This document shows, piece by piece, positions 48,827-58,711 of a stretch of 64,000 bases of DNA. The DNA is from Sulfuricella sp. (lineage in GTDB: Bacteria > Pseudomonadota > Gammaproteobacteria > Burkholderiales > Sulfuricellaceae). The notes beneath the pieces were generated by a model that was not told the origin of the DNA, searched no databases, and saw only the letters and a list, made by a program, of their open reading frames with translations. Where the stretch lies: the NCBI GenBank assembly GCA_023266195.1, contig JAHFRP010000001.1, positions 186,001-250,000 on the forward strand, in the 5' to 3' direction. A program made the translations under genes and the position numbers. Each line of letters opens with the position of its first letter. Position 1 is the first letter of the stretch.

Positions 48827-50854
48827 ATGGCGCTGATATTTCCCAAAACGCTTTATACCCTTCTCGCCCTCGGCTGGGTCGCATCGGCGGTAGCACAGGG
48901 CACCGAAGAGGAAGACCTGGCGCTGATTTATGGCGACAACTCGACCGTCAGCATCGCCACCGGCGCTTCCCAGCCTCTCCGCCGTGCCCCGGCCGTGGCG
49001 TCGGTGATCACCGCCGAGGATATCGCGGCGATCGGCGCCACCAGCCTGGGTGAAGTGCTGGAAACCGTGCCCGGGGTGCATGTCTCGCGCGCCTCGATCC
49101 GCTACGCGCCGCTGTTCGTCATCCGCGGCATCGGCGGCGGCAGCCAGACCAACCCCCAGGTGCTGCTGCTGCAAAACGGCATCCCGATGACCGCCATGTA
49201 CAACGGCGACAGGGGCTCTGCCTGGATCGGCGTTCCGGTGGAAAATATCGCCCGCGTCGAGGTCATCCGCGGCCCCGGCTCGGCCTTGTACGGCGCCGAC
49301 GCCTATGCCGGCGTGATCAACGTCATCACCAAGACGGCGGCGGATACGCCGGGCACCGAAGCCGGCGTGCGCGCCGGCTCCTTCGATATGCGGGACGCTT
49401 GGGTACAGCACGGCGGCAAATGGGGGGCGGCGGACGTGGCGGCTTACCTGAGCGTGGGAAGCACCGACGGCATCAAGGAAACCATCGGCACCAAGACGAT
49501 TCCGACGCCGGGGCCGCTCAACACCGGCTACGATGCGGTGGACGGCAGCCTGAATCTGTCGCTCGACAAATGGCGCTTCCGCGCCAATTACAAATTGCGC
49601 GACAACCTGCAGACCGGGGCCGGCGTATCGTCCGCGCTGGACCCCGACAGCCTCGGCCGGGTGGAGGAACTCGCCGGCGATCTGTCCTGGACCGACCCCG
49701 CATTCGCAAAGGACTGGGCGGTGGGCGTTACCGCCGCCTACCTGTATTACGGCTTCACCTATCCGACCAACCTGATGCTGCTGCCGCCCTCGGTCAAACC
49801 CCCCGACGGCCTGATCGGCGGGCCGAACCAATGGGAAAGGCAGCTCCGGCTGTCGAGCAACGCCACCTATACCGGCTTTGCCGGCCACAGCCTGCGCCTC
49901 GGCCTGGGCCACGACGATCTGGACCTCTACAAGGCCAAGACCTACAAGAATTACATATTCGTCGGAGGCGTGCCGGTCGTTACCGGGCCGGTGCTCGACT
50001 ATTCGGACACCGACCCTCATATCCGGCCGCACAAGCGCATGGTCGATTATCTCTACGCCCAGGACGAATGGCGCTTCGCACGGGACTGGACGCTCACCGC
50101 CGGGCTGCGCCGCGACAATTACTCGGACTTCGGCGGCACCACCAACCCGCGCCTGGCCCTGGTGTGGGAGGCGGCCTACGACCTTACCGCCAAGCTGCTC
50201 TACGGCCGCGCCTTCCGCGCGCCTTCCTTCAATGAGCTGTACGGCAACAACCCGGTCGCCAACGGCAACCCGAGCCTGCGCCCGGAAACCATCAATACGG
50301 CGGAGGCGGCGCTCTCCTGGCAGGCGCGCAAGGACACCCAGATCAACCTGAGTTTGTTCAGCTACGAGGCGAGGAACATGATCCGGCTGGCCGGGATCTC
50401 GTGGGCCAACGCCACCGAGCAGCATGGCAGCGGCATGGAACTGGAGGCGGTGTGGGACGCCAGCCGGACCTTGCGCCTGACCGGCAACTATGCGTACCAG
50501 AAGTCCATCGACGAGGCCACCAGCCAGGACGCCGGCTATGCGCCGCACCATCATGTTTACTTGCGTGCGGACTGGCGCTTCTCGCCGGACTGGTTCGCGC
50601 ACGGCCAGTTCAACTGGGTGGCCGACCGGGCACGCGCGCCCGGCGACGTGCGTTCCCCCGTGCCGGACTACCGCACGGTGGATTTGACCGTGCGCACCGC
50701 GGCCAGGAAAAACGATCAGTGGGATATCGCTTTTTCGGTGCGCAATCTGTTCGATGCCCAGGTGCTGGAACCCAGCCTGTTCCCGGTCCAGATTCCCGGC
50801 GATCTGCCCCAGGCGGGGAGGTCGGCCTGGGTGCAGCTGAGTCATCGGCTGTAG
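48827..50854 (+). CDS. TonB-dependent outer-membrane receptor
   Basis: 675 residues. Signal peptide at about 1-24 (LALGWVASAVAQG), possible TonB box TVSIAT at 40-45. Plug domain with VASVITAEDIAAIGATSLGEVLETVPGV's start region, VLLLQNGIPMTAMYN and VEVIRGPGSALYGADAYAG. The barrel ends in AWVQLSHRL. Different subfamily from the other two receptors in the window. First gene of an operon: the sulfotransferase starts 17 bases later. Ligand unknown; no signalling extension at the N-terminus. Confidence 0.92.
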   Translation: MALIFPKTLYTLLALGWVASAVAQGTEEEDLALIYGDNSTVSIATGASQPLRRAPAVASVITAEDIAAIGATSLGEVLETVPGVHVSRASIRYAPLFVIRGIGGGSQTNPQVLLLQNGIPMTAMYNGDRGSAWIGVPVENIARVEVIRGPGSALYGADAYAGVINVITKTAADTPGTEAGVRAGSFDMRDAWVQHGGKWGAADVAAYLSVGSTDGIKETIGTKTIPTPGPLNTGYDAVDGSLNLSLDKWRFRANYKLRDNLQTGAGVSSALDPDSLGRVEELAGDLSWTDPAFAKDWAVGVTAAYLYYGFTYPTNLMLLPPSVKPPDGLIGGPNQWERQLRLSSNATYTGFAGHSLRLGLGHDDLDLYKAKTYKNYIFVGGVPVVTGPVLDYSDTDPHIRPHKRMVDYLYAQDEWRFARDWTLTAGLRRDNYSDFGGTTNPRLALVWEAAYDLTAKLLYGRAFRAPSFNELYGNNPVANGNPSLRPETINTAEAALSWQARKDTQINLSLFSYEARNMIRLAGISWANATEQHGSGMELEAVWDASRTLRLTGNYAYQKSIDEATSQDAGYAPHHHVYLRADWRFSPDWFAHGQFNWVADRARAPGDVRSPVPDYRTVDLTVRTAARKNDQWDIAFSVRNLFDAQVLEPSLFPVQIPGDLPQAGRSAWVQLSHRL

Positions 50855-50871
50855 CGGGGTGAGATGAGCGC

Positions 50872-52140
50872 ATGATGGATACGGAACCCAGCACCCGCTA
50901 TCATCCCCCGCCGGTCAAACGGTTCAATCTGGTTGCCCGCGGCCTGAATGCCGTCGGCCTGGCGAAGATCGACCTGTCCGAACGGGCGCTGCTGGCGGAA
51001 GCGCGGAAACAAACCGGCCTGGAGCGGTTCGGCGACGAAAGTTTCCTGCCGGCTCTTAGAGCGCTGCTCGACGCCGTGGAGTCGGAGGCCGGGCTTAATC
51101 CGTTCGGCCGCTTCATCGCCAGGGCGCGCACCCTGGGTTCCCTCAAGAACCGGCTGTGGGCCAATGCCTGCTTCGAGGCGCACCCGGAAATCCGGCAGCG
51201 GAAGATCGTCGCTCCCGTCGTTATCGTCGGCCCCCACCGTTCCGGCACCACCCGGCTCCAACGTATGCTGGCCGCCGATAAGCGATGGCAACACCTGAAA
51301 ACCTGGGAGGGGCTCAACCCGGCGCCCCGGATGGGCTGGCCGGAAGCGGGCAGGGCGGCCCGTTACCAGGAAGCCAGAAAAACGCTGGAGGGCCGGCATC
51401 GCATGTATCCGGGCGCGTCGATGGTTCATCCGATGGACCCGGACTGGCCCGAGGAAGAGATGCTGCTGCTGAACCATTCCTTCTGCAGCTTTTCCGCGCT
51501 GGGCCTCTACAATATCCCCAGCTACTACCGATGGTTTCTCGGCGCCGACAAGACCGCCGCCTACCGCTACATGGCGGACCAGATGAGGCTGATTTCCTGG
51601 TCGCGGGGCGACCCCGAGGACAAGCGCTGGATATTGAAGAATCCTCAGCACATGCTGGATCTCGACACCCTCCTGAAGACCTTTCCCGACGCCAGGCTGG
51701 TGTTCACGCACCGCGATCCGCTCAAGACAGTGGGTTCCGTGATGTCGCTGATGTGGCGATTCGCCGTGCAGCACACCGATAGGCCCTGTCGCGCCCGGAT
51801 CAGGGAGGTGTGGCTGGATTTTTGCGAACAGACGGCCCGCCGCTGCGTGCGGGCGCGGGAAACCATTCCCGCACCGCAGCAGCTCGACGTCTATTACGAA
51901 GACATGAACCGCGACTGGCGGGCGGTGATGCGGCGCATTTACGATTTCGCCGGCATGGAATTCACGGCTCAAGCGGAGGGCGCCATGGGCGTCTGGCTCG
52001 CCGACAGCGAGCGGGAGGCGCGCCATGCCGGCCATCGCTATTCCCTCGAAGAATTCGGCACGACGCGGGATGAAGTCGAGGCCCGCATGAAGTTTTATCG
52101 GGAGCGCTACGCGATTCCCCAGGAAGGGGAAAAAGCGTGA
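50872..52140 (+). CDS. Sulfotransferase-family protein
   Basis: 422 residues. The PAPS 5'-phosphosulfate loop is VVIVGPHRSGTTRLQRMLA near residue 117, and a downstream WILKNPQHMLDLDTLLKTFPDA with ARLVFTHRDPLKTVGSV fits the 3'-phosphate region of PF13469-like sulfotransferases. Soluble, no signal peptide. Acceptor unknown; homologues act on lipids, sugars or small metabolites. It lies between the receptor gene and the ThDP enzyme, whose GTG overlaps its stop (GTGA), so they form one transcript. Confidence 0.85.
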   Translation: MMDTEPSTRYHPPPVKRFNLVARGLNAVGLAKIDLSERALLAEARKQTGLERFGDESFLPALRALLDAVESEAGLNPFGRFIARARTLGSLKNRLWANACFEAHPEIRQRKIVAPVVIVGPHRSGTTRLQRMLAADKRWQHLKTWEGLNPAPRMGWPEAGRAARYQEARKTLEGRHRMYPGASMVHPMDPDWPEEEMLLLNHSFCSFSALGLYNIPSYYRWFLGADKTAAYRYMADQMRLISWSRGDPEDKRWILKNPQHMLDLDTLLKTFPDARLVFTHRDPLKTVGSVMSLMWRFAVQHTDRPCRARIREVWLDFCEQTARRCVRARETIPAPQQLDVYYEDMNRDWRAVMRRIYDFAGMEFTAQAEGAMGVWLADSEREARHAGHRYSLEEFGTTRDEVEARMKFYRERYAIPQEGEKA

Positions 52141-53993
52141 GCGAGGCCCGCATCCCCACGAACAAGCGTGTCCGGTCCGCACCCTCCGTCACGAGAGGTT
52201 CGGCGCCGATCGCCGGCAGCCATTCCGCGCCGTGTGTGGCCGACACGGCGCCGGCCTCTGCGGCGACGGCGCAGGTGGCCGACCTGCTGGTGGCCTATCT
52301 GGAGCAGATCGGCGTCGAATACGTTTTCGGCGTGCCCGGCGGCGCGATCGAACCGTTCTACAACGCGCTCGCCAGGAGCGCGAGCCGCGGCGGGCTTCGT
52401 CACGTCCTGGCGCGACACGAGTCCGGGGCGGCATTCATGGCCGACGGCTACGCCCGCGAAACCGGGCGGCTCGGCGTCTGTTGCGCCACGTCCGGGCCGG
52501 GAACCACCAACCTGATCACCGGCGCGGCATGCGCGACGGAAAACCGCGTTCCCGTGCTGGCGATTACCGGTCAGTCGGCCATGCACTCCTTCGGCAAGCG
52601 TGCCCTGCAGGAATCCGGCGGCGGCGCCACCGATACCCTCGGCATGCTCGCGCACTGCACCCGCTACAGCTCGCTGGTCACCCATCCGGATCAGGTGGAA
52701 AGCAAGCTCGTCAACGCTCTGGTCAGCGCCTGCCAGACGCCGCAGGGGGTGGCTCATCTGGCTTTCCCCGTGGACCTCCTGCGCAGACCGATAGACGCCC
52801 GCCCCGCCTACGACCTGCGCGCGCTGCTACAGCGCCCGTCCCTGGCGGACGAAGGCGCGGTGCAAGCCCTCTGCGCCGAATTGGGCAAGGCGCGCCGGTT
52901 GGCGTTCCTCGTCGGCAGTGGCTGCGGCGAGGCCATCGACGCCATTCTCGAATTGGCCCGCATGGTTCGGGCGCGGTTGATCGCCACGCCCGACGGCAAG
53001 GGCTACATCGATCCGCGGCACCCGGCCTATCACGGGGTTTTCGGCTTCGCCGGCCACCGCACGGCCAGCGCGGTGCTGCGCGAGGAACCCGACCTCATCC
53101 TCGCTTTCGGCACCAGTCTGGGCGAGTGGACCAGCGGCTGCTGGTGCGGCACCCTGCTGAACGGGCGGCTGGTGCATATCGATGTTGCCGAAGACCACCT
53201 GATGCGCTCACCGATGGCCCGCCTGCATGTGCGCGGGCGTATCCGCACGGTCTGCGAGCGCATAATCGAGCTGTTGCGCAGCGAACGTCCCGCCGGCTTC
53301 TGCGGCGATCCGAAAGCGGAAGCGTGCCTTCCGGAAGACAGGCTGCTGGAGCCGGCAAAGTTCCTGTCCGACGCCGTCCCGATCAAGCCGCAGCGCCTCA
53401 TGCGCGAGTTGGGGCGGCGTTTCCCGGCCCCCGTCCGTTTCCTCGCGGACGCCGGCAACAGTGCTGCCTGGGCCATCCATTACCTCGATGTGCCGGATCG
53501 ACGCTTCGCCGATCGTCCTCGTTCCGCCAAACGCCGCAACTGGCTGAACGTCACGATGGATTTCGCCCCCATGGGCTGGGCGATCGGTGCCGCCGTCGGC
53601 ATGGCGCGGGGCGATGCCGCCAGCCCGGTGGTCTGCCTCACCGGCGATGGCAGTTTTCTCATGAACGGCCAGGAGATTACCGTGGCCGCCCAGGAATGCC
53701 TGACGGTCGTGTTCGTGATCCTCAACGACGGCGCCCTGGGCATGGTAAAGCACGGCCAGCGTCTCGCCGGCGCCGAGCCGGTCGCCTTCCGGCTGCCGGA
53801 GGTGGACTTCGTCCGGTTCGCCGAGTCCATGGGTATCCCCGGTTGCGTCATCCGCTCGCCGGCCGATTTCGACGCATTGGACATGGAAGCGATTCTGCGC
53901 CGGCCCGGCCCGTTTGTTCTCGACGTGCGCATCGACGGCGAGGAGGTTCCGCCGATCGGAATGCGCTTGAAGATGCTGGGGACGGCAAAATGA
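52137..53993 (+). CDS. Thiamine diphosphate-dependent enzyme, acetolactate synthase-like
   Basis: 618 residues, three-domain ThDP fold. After a 40-residue low-complexity start, LVAYLEQIGVEYVFGVPGGAIEP opens the pyrimidine domain, with catalytic Glu in LARHESGAAFMADGYAR and GPGTTNLITG. The pyrophosphate domain has GDGSFLMNGQEIT followed by ILNDGALGMVKHGQ. Related to acetolactate synthases and decarboxylases, but no regulatory subunit gene or branched-chain genes adjoin, so the real substrate is unknown. GTG start overlaps the sulfotransferase stop, and its stop overlaps the next ATG. Confidence 0.83.
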   Translation: MSEARIPTNKRVRSAPSVTRGSAPIAGSHSAPCVADTAPASAATAQVADLLVAYLEQIGVEYVFGVPGGAIEPFYNALARSASRGGLRHVLARHESGAAFMADGYARETGRLGVCCATSGPGTTNLITGAACATENRVPVLAITGQSAMHSFGKRALQESGGGATDTLGMLAHCTRYSSLVTHPDQVESKLVNALVSACQTPQGVAHLAFPVDLLRRPIDARPAYDLRALLQRPSLADEGAVQALCAELGKARRLAFLVGSGCGEAIDAILELARMVRARLIATPDGKGYIDPRHPAYHGVFGFAGHRTASAVLREEPDLILAFGTSLGEWTSGCWCGTLLNGRLVHIDVAEDHLMRSPMARLHVRGRIRTVCERIIELLRSERPAGFCGDPKAEACLPEDRLLEPAKFLSDAVPIKPQRLMRELGRRFPAPVRFLADAGNSAAWAIHYLDVPDRRFADRPRSAKRRNWLNVTMDFAPMGWAIGAAVGMARGDAASPVVCLTGDGSFLMNGQEITVAAQECLTVVFVILNDGALGMVKHGQRLAGAEPVAFRLPEVDFVRFAESMGIPGCVIRSPADFDALDMEAILRRPGPFVLDVRIDGEEVPPIGMRLKMLGTAK

Positions 53994-54982
53994 CCGGCGC
54001 CTTCCTCGCCGCATCGGCCGGTTTCCGGCGTTTTTTGCTGCGTTGCGCGTGCGGTGCCGTCGGCCTGGCCGCGCTGTTGCTGGCCGGCGCGGCGCTTCCG
54101 GCGCCCAATAATTCGGCCGGGCCGACCATAGGCGTGATCTACCCCGACATCGGGGAGCCTTATCGCAGCGTTTTTACCAAGATCATCGAAGGCGTCGAGG
54201 ATACCTCCAGGGCCCGGGTAGTGGGCTTTCCTGTCGGCATGGGCGTCAACCCCCGCGATTTGGCCGTCGAGATTCGGCGCCAGGACATCAAAGTGGTTAT
54301 CGCCCTCGGCCGGCACGGACTCAGGGCCGCGGCGGGCCTCGACAAGAACGTCGGCGTGGTCGTGTCCGGGGTGCTGACGGTTCCCGATGCCGAAGTCCGT
54401 GCCGTCCCGGTTTTCAGCTTGTCGCCCGACCCCGCGCTGCTGTTTGCGCGGCTTAAAAGCCTGCTGCCGGGGGTCAGGCGGGTGCACGTGGTGTTCGACC
54501 CGCGCCAAAGCGGATGGCTGATCAAATTGGCGCGCGAAGCGGCGAAAGCGTACAACATCGAGCTGTTGACCTATGAAGCCGAAGACATTAAAGCCGCGGC
54601 GGTCGATTACCGCGAATTGCTGGCCTCCGCCGACCCGCGGCACGATGCGCTATGGCTGCCGCAGGATTCCACCACGGTGGACGAAACCTCGATTCTTCCC
54701 ATGGTGCTGCAGGAGTCGTGGAACCGCAGCCTTCCGGTTTTTTCCAGCAGCGTGTCCCACGTCAAGCGCGGCGCGCTGTTCTCGCTTTATCCGGATAATG
54801 TCGAATTGGGGCGCAATCTGGGCAGTGTCGCGCAGGGGATATGGAACGGGACTTTCGGTCTGCGCGGCATCGTTCCGCTAAAAGAGGTGCTGGTCGCGGT
54901 CAATGCCCGCACCGCCAGTCACCTGGGACTCGATCTGACCGCACGGCGGCAGGACTTCGATCTGATGTTCCCGGAGCCGTGA
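53990..54982 (+). CDS. Periplasmic substrate-binding protein, ABC_sub_bind (PF04392-like), no transporter partner
   Basis: 330 residues with a hydrophobic signal segment at about 17-38 (ACGAVGLAALLLAGAALPA). The two-lobe fold is suggested by PTIGVIYPDIGEPYRSVFTKI, IKVVIALGRHGLRAA, VRRVHVVFDPRQSGWLIK, ALWLPQDSTTVDETSILP and GALFSLYPDNVELGRNLGSV. Same general type as the protein at 14318-15277 and likewise next to a TonB receptor and signalling genes. No permease or ATPase follows. ATGA overlap with the ThDP gene. Probably delivers ligand information to the sensor kinases downstream; that is inference. Confidence 0.83.
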   Translation: MTGAFLAASAGFRRFLLRCACGAVGLAALLLAGAALPAPNNSAGPTIGVIYPDIGEPYRSVFTKIIEGVEDTSRARVVGFPVGMGVNPRDLAVEIRRQDIKVVIALGRHGLRAAAGLDKNVGVVVSGVLTVPDAEVRAVPVFSLSPDPALLFARLKSLLPGVRRVHVVFDPRQSGWLIKLAREAAKAYNIELLTYEAEDIKAAAVDYRELLASADPRHDALWLPQDSTTVDETSILPMVLQESWNRSLPVFSSSVSHVKRGALFSLYPDNVELGRNLGSVAQGIWNGTFGLRGIVPLKEVLVAVNARTASHLGLDLTARRQDFDLMFPEP

Positions 54983-55352
54983 CCCCGAAAACGGCAGTCG
55001 ACCGCTTTTGTTAAAGGGGGGAGGCGGCCAGCCCGGCCGCATCCATGGAATTCCCCGGGACAGCCTCCGGGGGCCTGGCATCGCCCGACGGGTAAATCCG
55101 TTGTGCGCCGGACCATTTGATTTCCTTTGCGAACTTTGCGTCTTTGCGTTTCAATCGCTCTTTTGGGGTGAAATATCTGTGCTATGGGAACGGCCACTGA
55201 ATGTCGATGCTCCGTCACTCCCTCGCAGGCGGGAATCCCGTATCGACAAGGCTCCTGGATTCGGGGCCAAGCCCAGAATGGCGACATTTGGTGATCGACT
55301 CGATAATCGGCCGGCGGTTATATGAGCTTTTTAGGATAACAGACCTGCGACC
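54983..55352. other. 370-base gap before the kinase genes
   Basis: No supported gene. A GGCGGGAATCCCG palindrome-type repeat is near 55226-55242. The kinase operon promoter should lie here; none is clear. Confidence 0.55.
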
Positions 55353-57275
55353 ATGCTAACCCTTCCGCACTCCATTCGTTCCGCCTCCTTCCGGTGGCAG
55401 CTGACGATCATCGTCGCGCTGGGCATCCTGTGCCTGGCGCTGCTCTCCTCCCTGGCGACTTCATGGCGCGTCAGCCGGCAAATTCACGACAACCAGGTGG
55501 AGCAGGGCAAGCGCATCGCCGAAAATCTGGCGAAACACAGTGTCCTCGCGTTGCTCTACGCTTCTCCGGACAATGTCGCCGAGGCCGTCGTCTCGACCCT
55601 CGCCTACCCGGATGCGGTCGCGGTGGAGGTGCGCACCGCGCAGGGCAAACTTCTGGCCGGGAATGTCAGACCGGACTATCCGCCCAGGATGTTTCCCTCC
55701 TCGGTGCCGGAATTTGGCCAGCACCGTTCCCTGTTGGAAGAGGAAACTTCCGAGGAATGGCATTTTGTCGCCCCGGTCGTCGTCGGCAACTCTTCCTCCT
55801 CTCCGTTCGAGATGTCCGAACACCCCGTTGAAACGATAGGCTTTGTCCGGGTGGTGCAAACCAAGGCGACGCTGAGCCGGCTGGTACGCGACGTTTTCAT
55901 GGTAAACCTGGGCATCTCGCTATTTTTCGCGCTGGTGTTCATCGCGATTCTCGGCTTGCTGACGAGCCTCCTGACCAAGCCGCTCATCGACCTGTCCGAG
56001 CGGATGGCCCTGGCCGAGCGCGGCGAACCCAACGTGCGCGCCCTGGTGAAAGGATCGCGCGACATCTCGGAGATGGCGCACGCCTTCAACAGCATGATGG
56101 CGGCGCTGGAAAGCCGCAAGCAGGCGCTGCACGCGGCCCACGACCACCTGGAGCAGGAAGAGGCGAAATTCCACACTGTGGCCGACTACGCCTACGACTG
56201 GGAATACTGGACCGGCCCGCGCCATGAAATCATCTTCATTTCCCCGTCGTGCGAGCGGATTACCGGCTACGCTCCGGCGGAGTTCATCGCCAACCCCGAC
56301 CTGCTGCTGAGCATCGTCCACCCGGAAGACCGCGCCGTGCTGGATTCCCATCTGGAGAGCGACGCCTTTCACGACGAGATGGAAGTGAGTTTCCGCATTG
56401 TGCGGCGCGACGGGGAAATCCGCTGGATCGCCCACGGCTGCCAGCCGGTTTACGGGCAGGGCGGGGAGTATGAGGGGCGGCGCGTCAGCGACCGGGACAT
56501 TACCGAACGCAAGCTGGCCGAGGAGGCCCTGCTGCGCTCCAACGCCGACCTCGAACAATTTGCCTACAGCGTTTCGCACGACATGCGCCAGCCCCTGCGT
56601 GCGGTGACCGGCCACCTGCGGTTGCTGGAAAAAGGGCTGGAGGGCGCGCTGGACGAAGATAACCGCGAGAACCTGGCTTTCGCGCTGGACGGCGCCAAGC
56701 GCATGGACGCCATGATCGTCTCCCTGCTCGAATACTCGCGGGTCGGCCGCAAGACTGGATCCAAGGCCTGGGTGCAGAGCCGCGAACCGCTCGACGAGGC
56801 GCTCGGTTTCCTTGCCCCGGCCATCGAGGAAGCCGGTGCGGTGGTCCGCGTGAGCGGCGAGTGGCCGGGCGTGCACGCCAGCCGCGACGAGCTGGTTCGC
56901 CTGTTCCAGAACCTGGTCGGCAACGCCGTCAAATATCATGAGGCGGAGCGACCGCCGCAGGTCGAGGTGGATTCGGCTGTCACAGCCGACCGGTGGCGGG
57001 TGAGCGTGCGCGATCACGGCATCGGCATCGACCCGCAGCAGATCGACAGGCTGTTCCAGTTCTTCAGCCGTCTGCAATCGCGTGCCCGCTTCGAAGGTAC
57101 CGGGATGGGGCTGGCCCTGTGCCGCAGGATCATAGAGCATCATGCCGGCCGCATCTGGGTGGAGTCGGCCGGAGGCGGACAGGGCAGCCGCTTTGTTTTC
57201 GAAGTACCGCTGCAGCCCGCGGATGCGGGCACCGCAGGGAGCGAACTTTCTGCGGGAGACGGGCGTGAGGCATAA
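55353..57275 (+). CDS. Membrane sensor histidine kinase with PAS domain
   Basis: 640 residues. TM1 near 15-36, periplasmic sensor (about 37-178), TM2 near 180-205, HAMP (about 205-260), PAS (about 275-385), HisKA with FAYSVSHDMRQPLRAV (His near 408), and HATPase with QNLVGNAVKYHE, RDHGIGIDPQQIDRLF and GTGMGLALCRRIIEHH. All catalytic boxes are intact. First of three consecutive signalling genes; the next kinase begins 27 bases later. The periplasmic sensor could read the upstream substrate-binding protein. Confidence 0.93.
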   Translation: MLTLPHSIRSASFRWQLTIIVALGILCLALLSSLATSWRVSRQIHDNQVEQGKRIAENLAKHSVLALLYASPDNVAEAVVSTLAYPDAVAVEVRTAQGKLLAGNVRPDYPPRMFPSSVPEFGQHRSLLEEETSEEWHFVAPVVVGNSSSSPFEMSEHPVETIGFVRVVQTKATLSRLVRDVFMVNLGISLFFALVFIAILGLLTSLLTKPLIDLSERMALAERGEPNVRALVKGSRDISEMAHAFNSMMAALESRKQALHAAHDHLEQEEAKFHTVADYAYDWEYWTGPRHEIIFISPSCERITGYAPAEFIANPDLLLSIVHPEDRAVLDSHLESDAFHDEMEVSFRIVRRDGEIRWIAHGCQPVYGQGGEYEGRRVSDRDITERKLAEEALLRSNADLEQFAYSVSHDMRQPLRAVTGHLRLLEKGLEGALDEDNRENLAFALDGAKRMDAMIVSLLEYSRVGRKTGSKAWVQSREPLDEALGFLAPAIEEAGAVVRVSGEWPGVHASRDELVRLFQNLVGNAVKYHEAERPPQVEVDSAVTADRWRVSVRDHGIGIDPQQIDRLFQFFSRLQSRARFEGTGMGLALCRRIIEHHAGRIWVESAGGGQGSRFVFEVPLQPADAGTAGSELSAGDGREA

Positions 57276-57302
57276 AAATATTCCAATCGTTGAATCGTAG
57301 CC

Positions 57303-58709
57303 ATGGCCCGTTCCCCCGACTCTTTCTGGAATCGTCTGCCCTTCGTCGCACGCTTGCTGGCGATAGCGAGCTTTGCGCTGCTGGTGGCGGCGGCCGTCAT
57401 GCTATTCGTTTCCGCCCGCGAAGAGGCGAGCGACGCACGCGCCGATCTGGAAACCGAACTGGCTCAGGAACTGGAAACCTTGCCCGCGGCGCTGGCCGAC
57501 GGGGTGGTGACCGGCGATTTCGCCAGCCTGCAGCAAGCCCTCGACCGCGATGTCGCCCGGCCGCGGGTGGCCGGCATTCAATTCCTTGATGCCTCCGGGA
57601 CGACCTTGCAAAGCAGCGACAAACCGCTGGCCGCTGTTGCGCCGGACTGGTTTTTCAAGCGGTTCGGTTTCCGGGATGTTTCCGGCAAGGCCAGGATCAT
57701 CGTGGGGGGCCGGGTCTACGGTGCCGTCGCCATAACCCTGACTGCGCAAGGCATGGCTAACCGTGCCTGGCTGCGCTTGCTGGATCACCTGGCCATCCTG
57801 CTGCTGGCCATCGTTCTGGATTTTCTGGGTATCTGGCTGGTGTTGCGCGCCGGTCTGGCGCCTCTCAAACGGTTGGAAGACGGCGCGGACGCTATCGCCG
57901 GCGGCGCGCTGGACACCCGGCTGGCGATCGAGGGCGGCCCGGAGTTGCGCCATCTGATCGCTTCCTTCAACCGCATGGCCACGGCGTCCAAGGCGGCACA
58001 GGAACGGTTGCGTCAGGCCAACGCCGATCTTACCCGCTTCGCCGAGGTTTCCGCGCACCACCTGATGGAGCCGGCGCGCCGGCTGAGCAGCTACGCCCAG
58101 CGCCTGCGCGTCCGCCTGGCCGCGTTGTCGGAGCCGGGCAAGGACGAGGAGGTCTGCGAGTCCCTCAATTATCTCGAACGGGATGCCGCCCGTCTGCGCG
58201 GCCTGGTGCGCGATATCCAGCTCTACCTGGCGGCGGGCGAGCCGCGCGGGGAGGTGCGGGCGGAGGACGCCAACGCCGCGCTGGCGGAAGTGAGGCTGCG
58301 CCTGGCGCAGCGCATGACGGCCATGGGCGCGGTCCTCGACTTCGAATCGCTGCCCGCCGCCATGATCGACCGGCCGCGCCTGATGGATTTGTTCGAGCTG
58401 CTGTTGGATAATGCCCTCAGCCACGGCCGGCCCGTCGATCTCGCCGTGCCGCCGCAGATCCGCGTCGTCGGCGAACGGGACGGAACGCTTAGCCGCTACC
58501 GCATCGGGGACAATGGCCCCGGCATTCCGGAGAAATACCGCGAGCGGATATTCGGGATATTCGAGCGCCTGAACGGGGGCGACGGCGGCACCGGCATCGG
58601 CCTGTCCATCGCCCGGCGCATCGTCGAAAGCCGCGGCGGTAGAATCTGGATTGAAAAACTGCCGCAGGAGGGCGCCGTGGTGGCGTTCGAACTGCCCGAT
58701 GGAGACTGA
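57303..58709 (+). CDS. Membrane sensor histidine kinase, shorter, variant H-box
   Basis: 468 residues. TM1 near 18-38, periplasmic sensor (about 39-155), TM2 near 158-185, HAMP (about 185-240). The H-box reads FAEVSAHHLMEPARRL with the phospho-accepting His near 252 kept and the usual next Asp replaced by His. HATPase has ELLLDNALSHG, GDNGPGIPEKYRERIF and GTGIGLSIARRIVESRGG. Response regulator gene begins two bases after its stop. Two kinases feeding one regulator, or a kinase plus a phosphatase-biased partner, are both possible. Confidence 0.88.
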   Translation: MARSPDSFWNRLPFVARLLAIASFALLVAAAVMLFVSAREEASDARADLETELAQELETLPAALADGVVTGDFASLQQALDRDVARPRVAGIQFLDASGTTLQSSDKPLAAVAPDWFFKRFGFRDVSGKARIIVGGRVYGAVAITLTAQGMANRAWLRLLDHLAILLLAIVLDFLGIWLVLRAGLAPLKRLEDGADAIAGGALDTRLAIEGGPELRHLIASFNRMATASKAAQERLRQANADLTRFAEVSAHHLMEPARRLSSYAQRLRVRLAALSEPGKDEEVCESLNYLERDAARLRGLVRDIQLYLAAGEPRGEVRAEDANAALAEVRLRLAQRMTAMGAVLDFESLPAAMIDRPRLMDLFELLLDNALSHGRPVDLAVPPQIRVVGERDGTLSRYRIGDNGPGIPEKYRERIFGIFERLNGGDGGTGIGLSIARRIVESRGGRIWIEKLPQEGAVVAFELPDGD

Positions 58710-58711
58710 CC

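Noticed and set aside
52137-53993. ThDP enzyme named as acetolactate synthase IlvB
   Set aside because: No ilvN or other branched-chain genes adjoin, and the operon context is unrelated, so a specific name is not supported.
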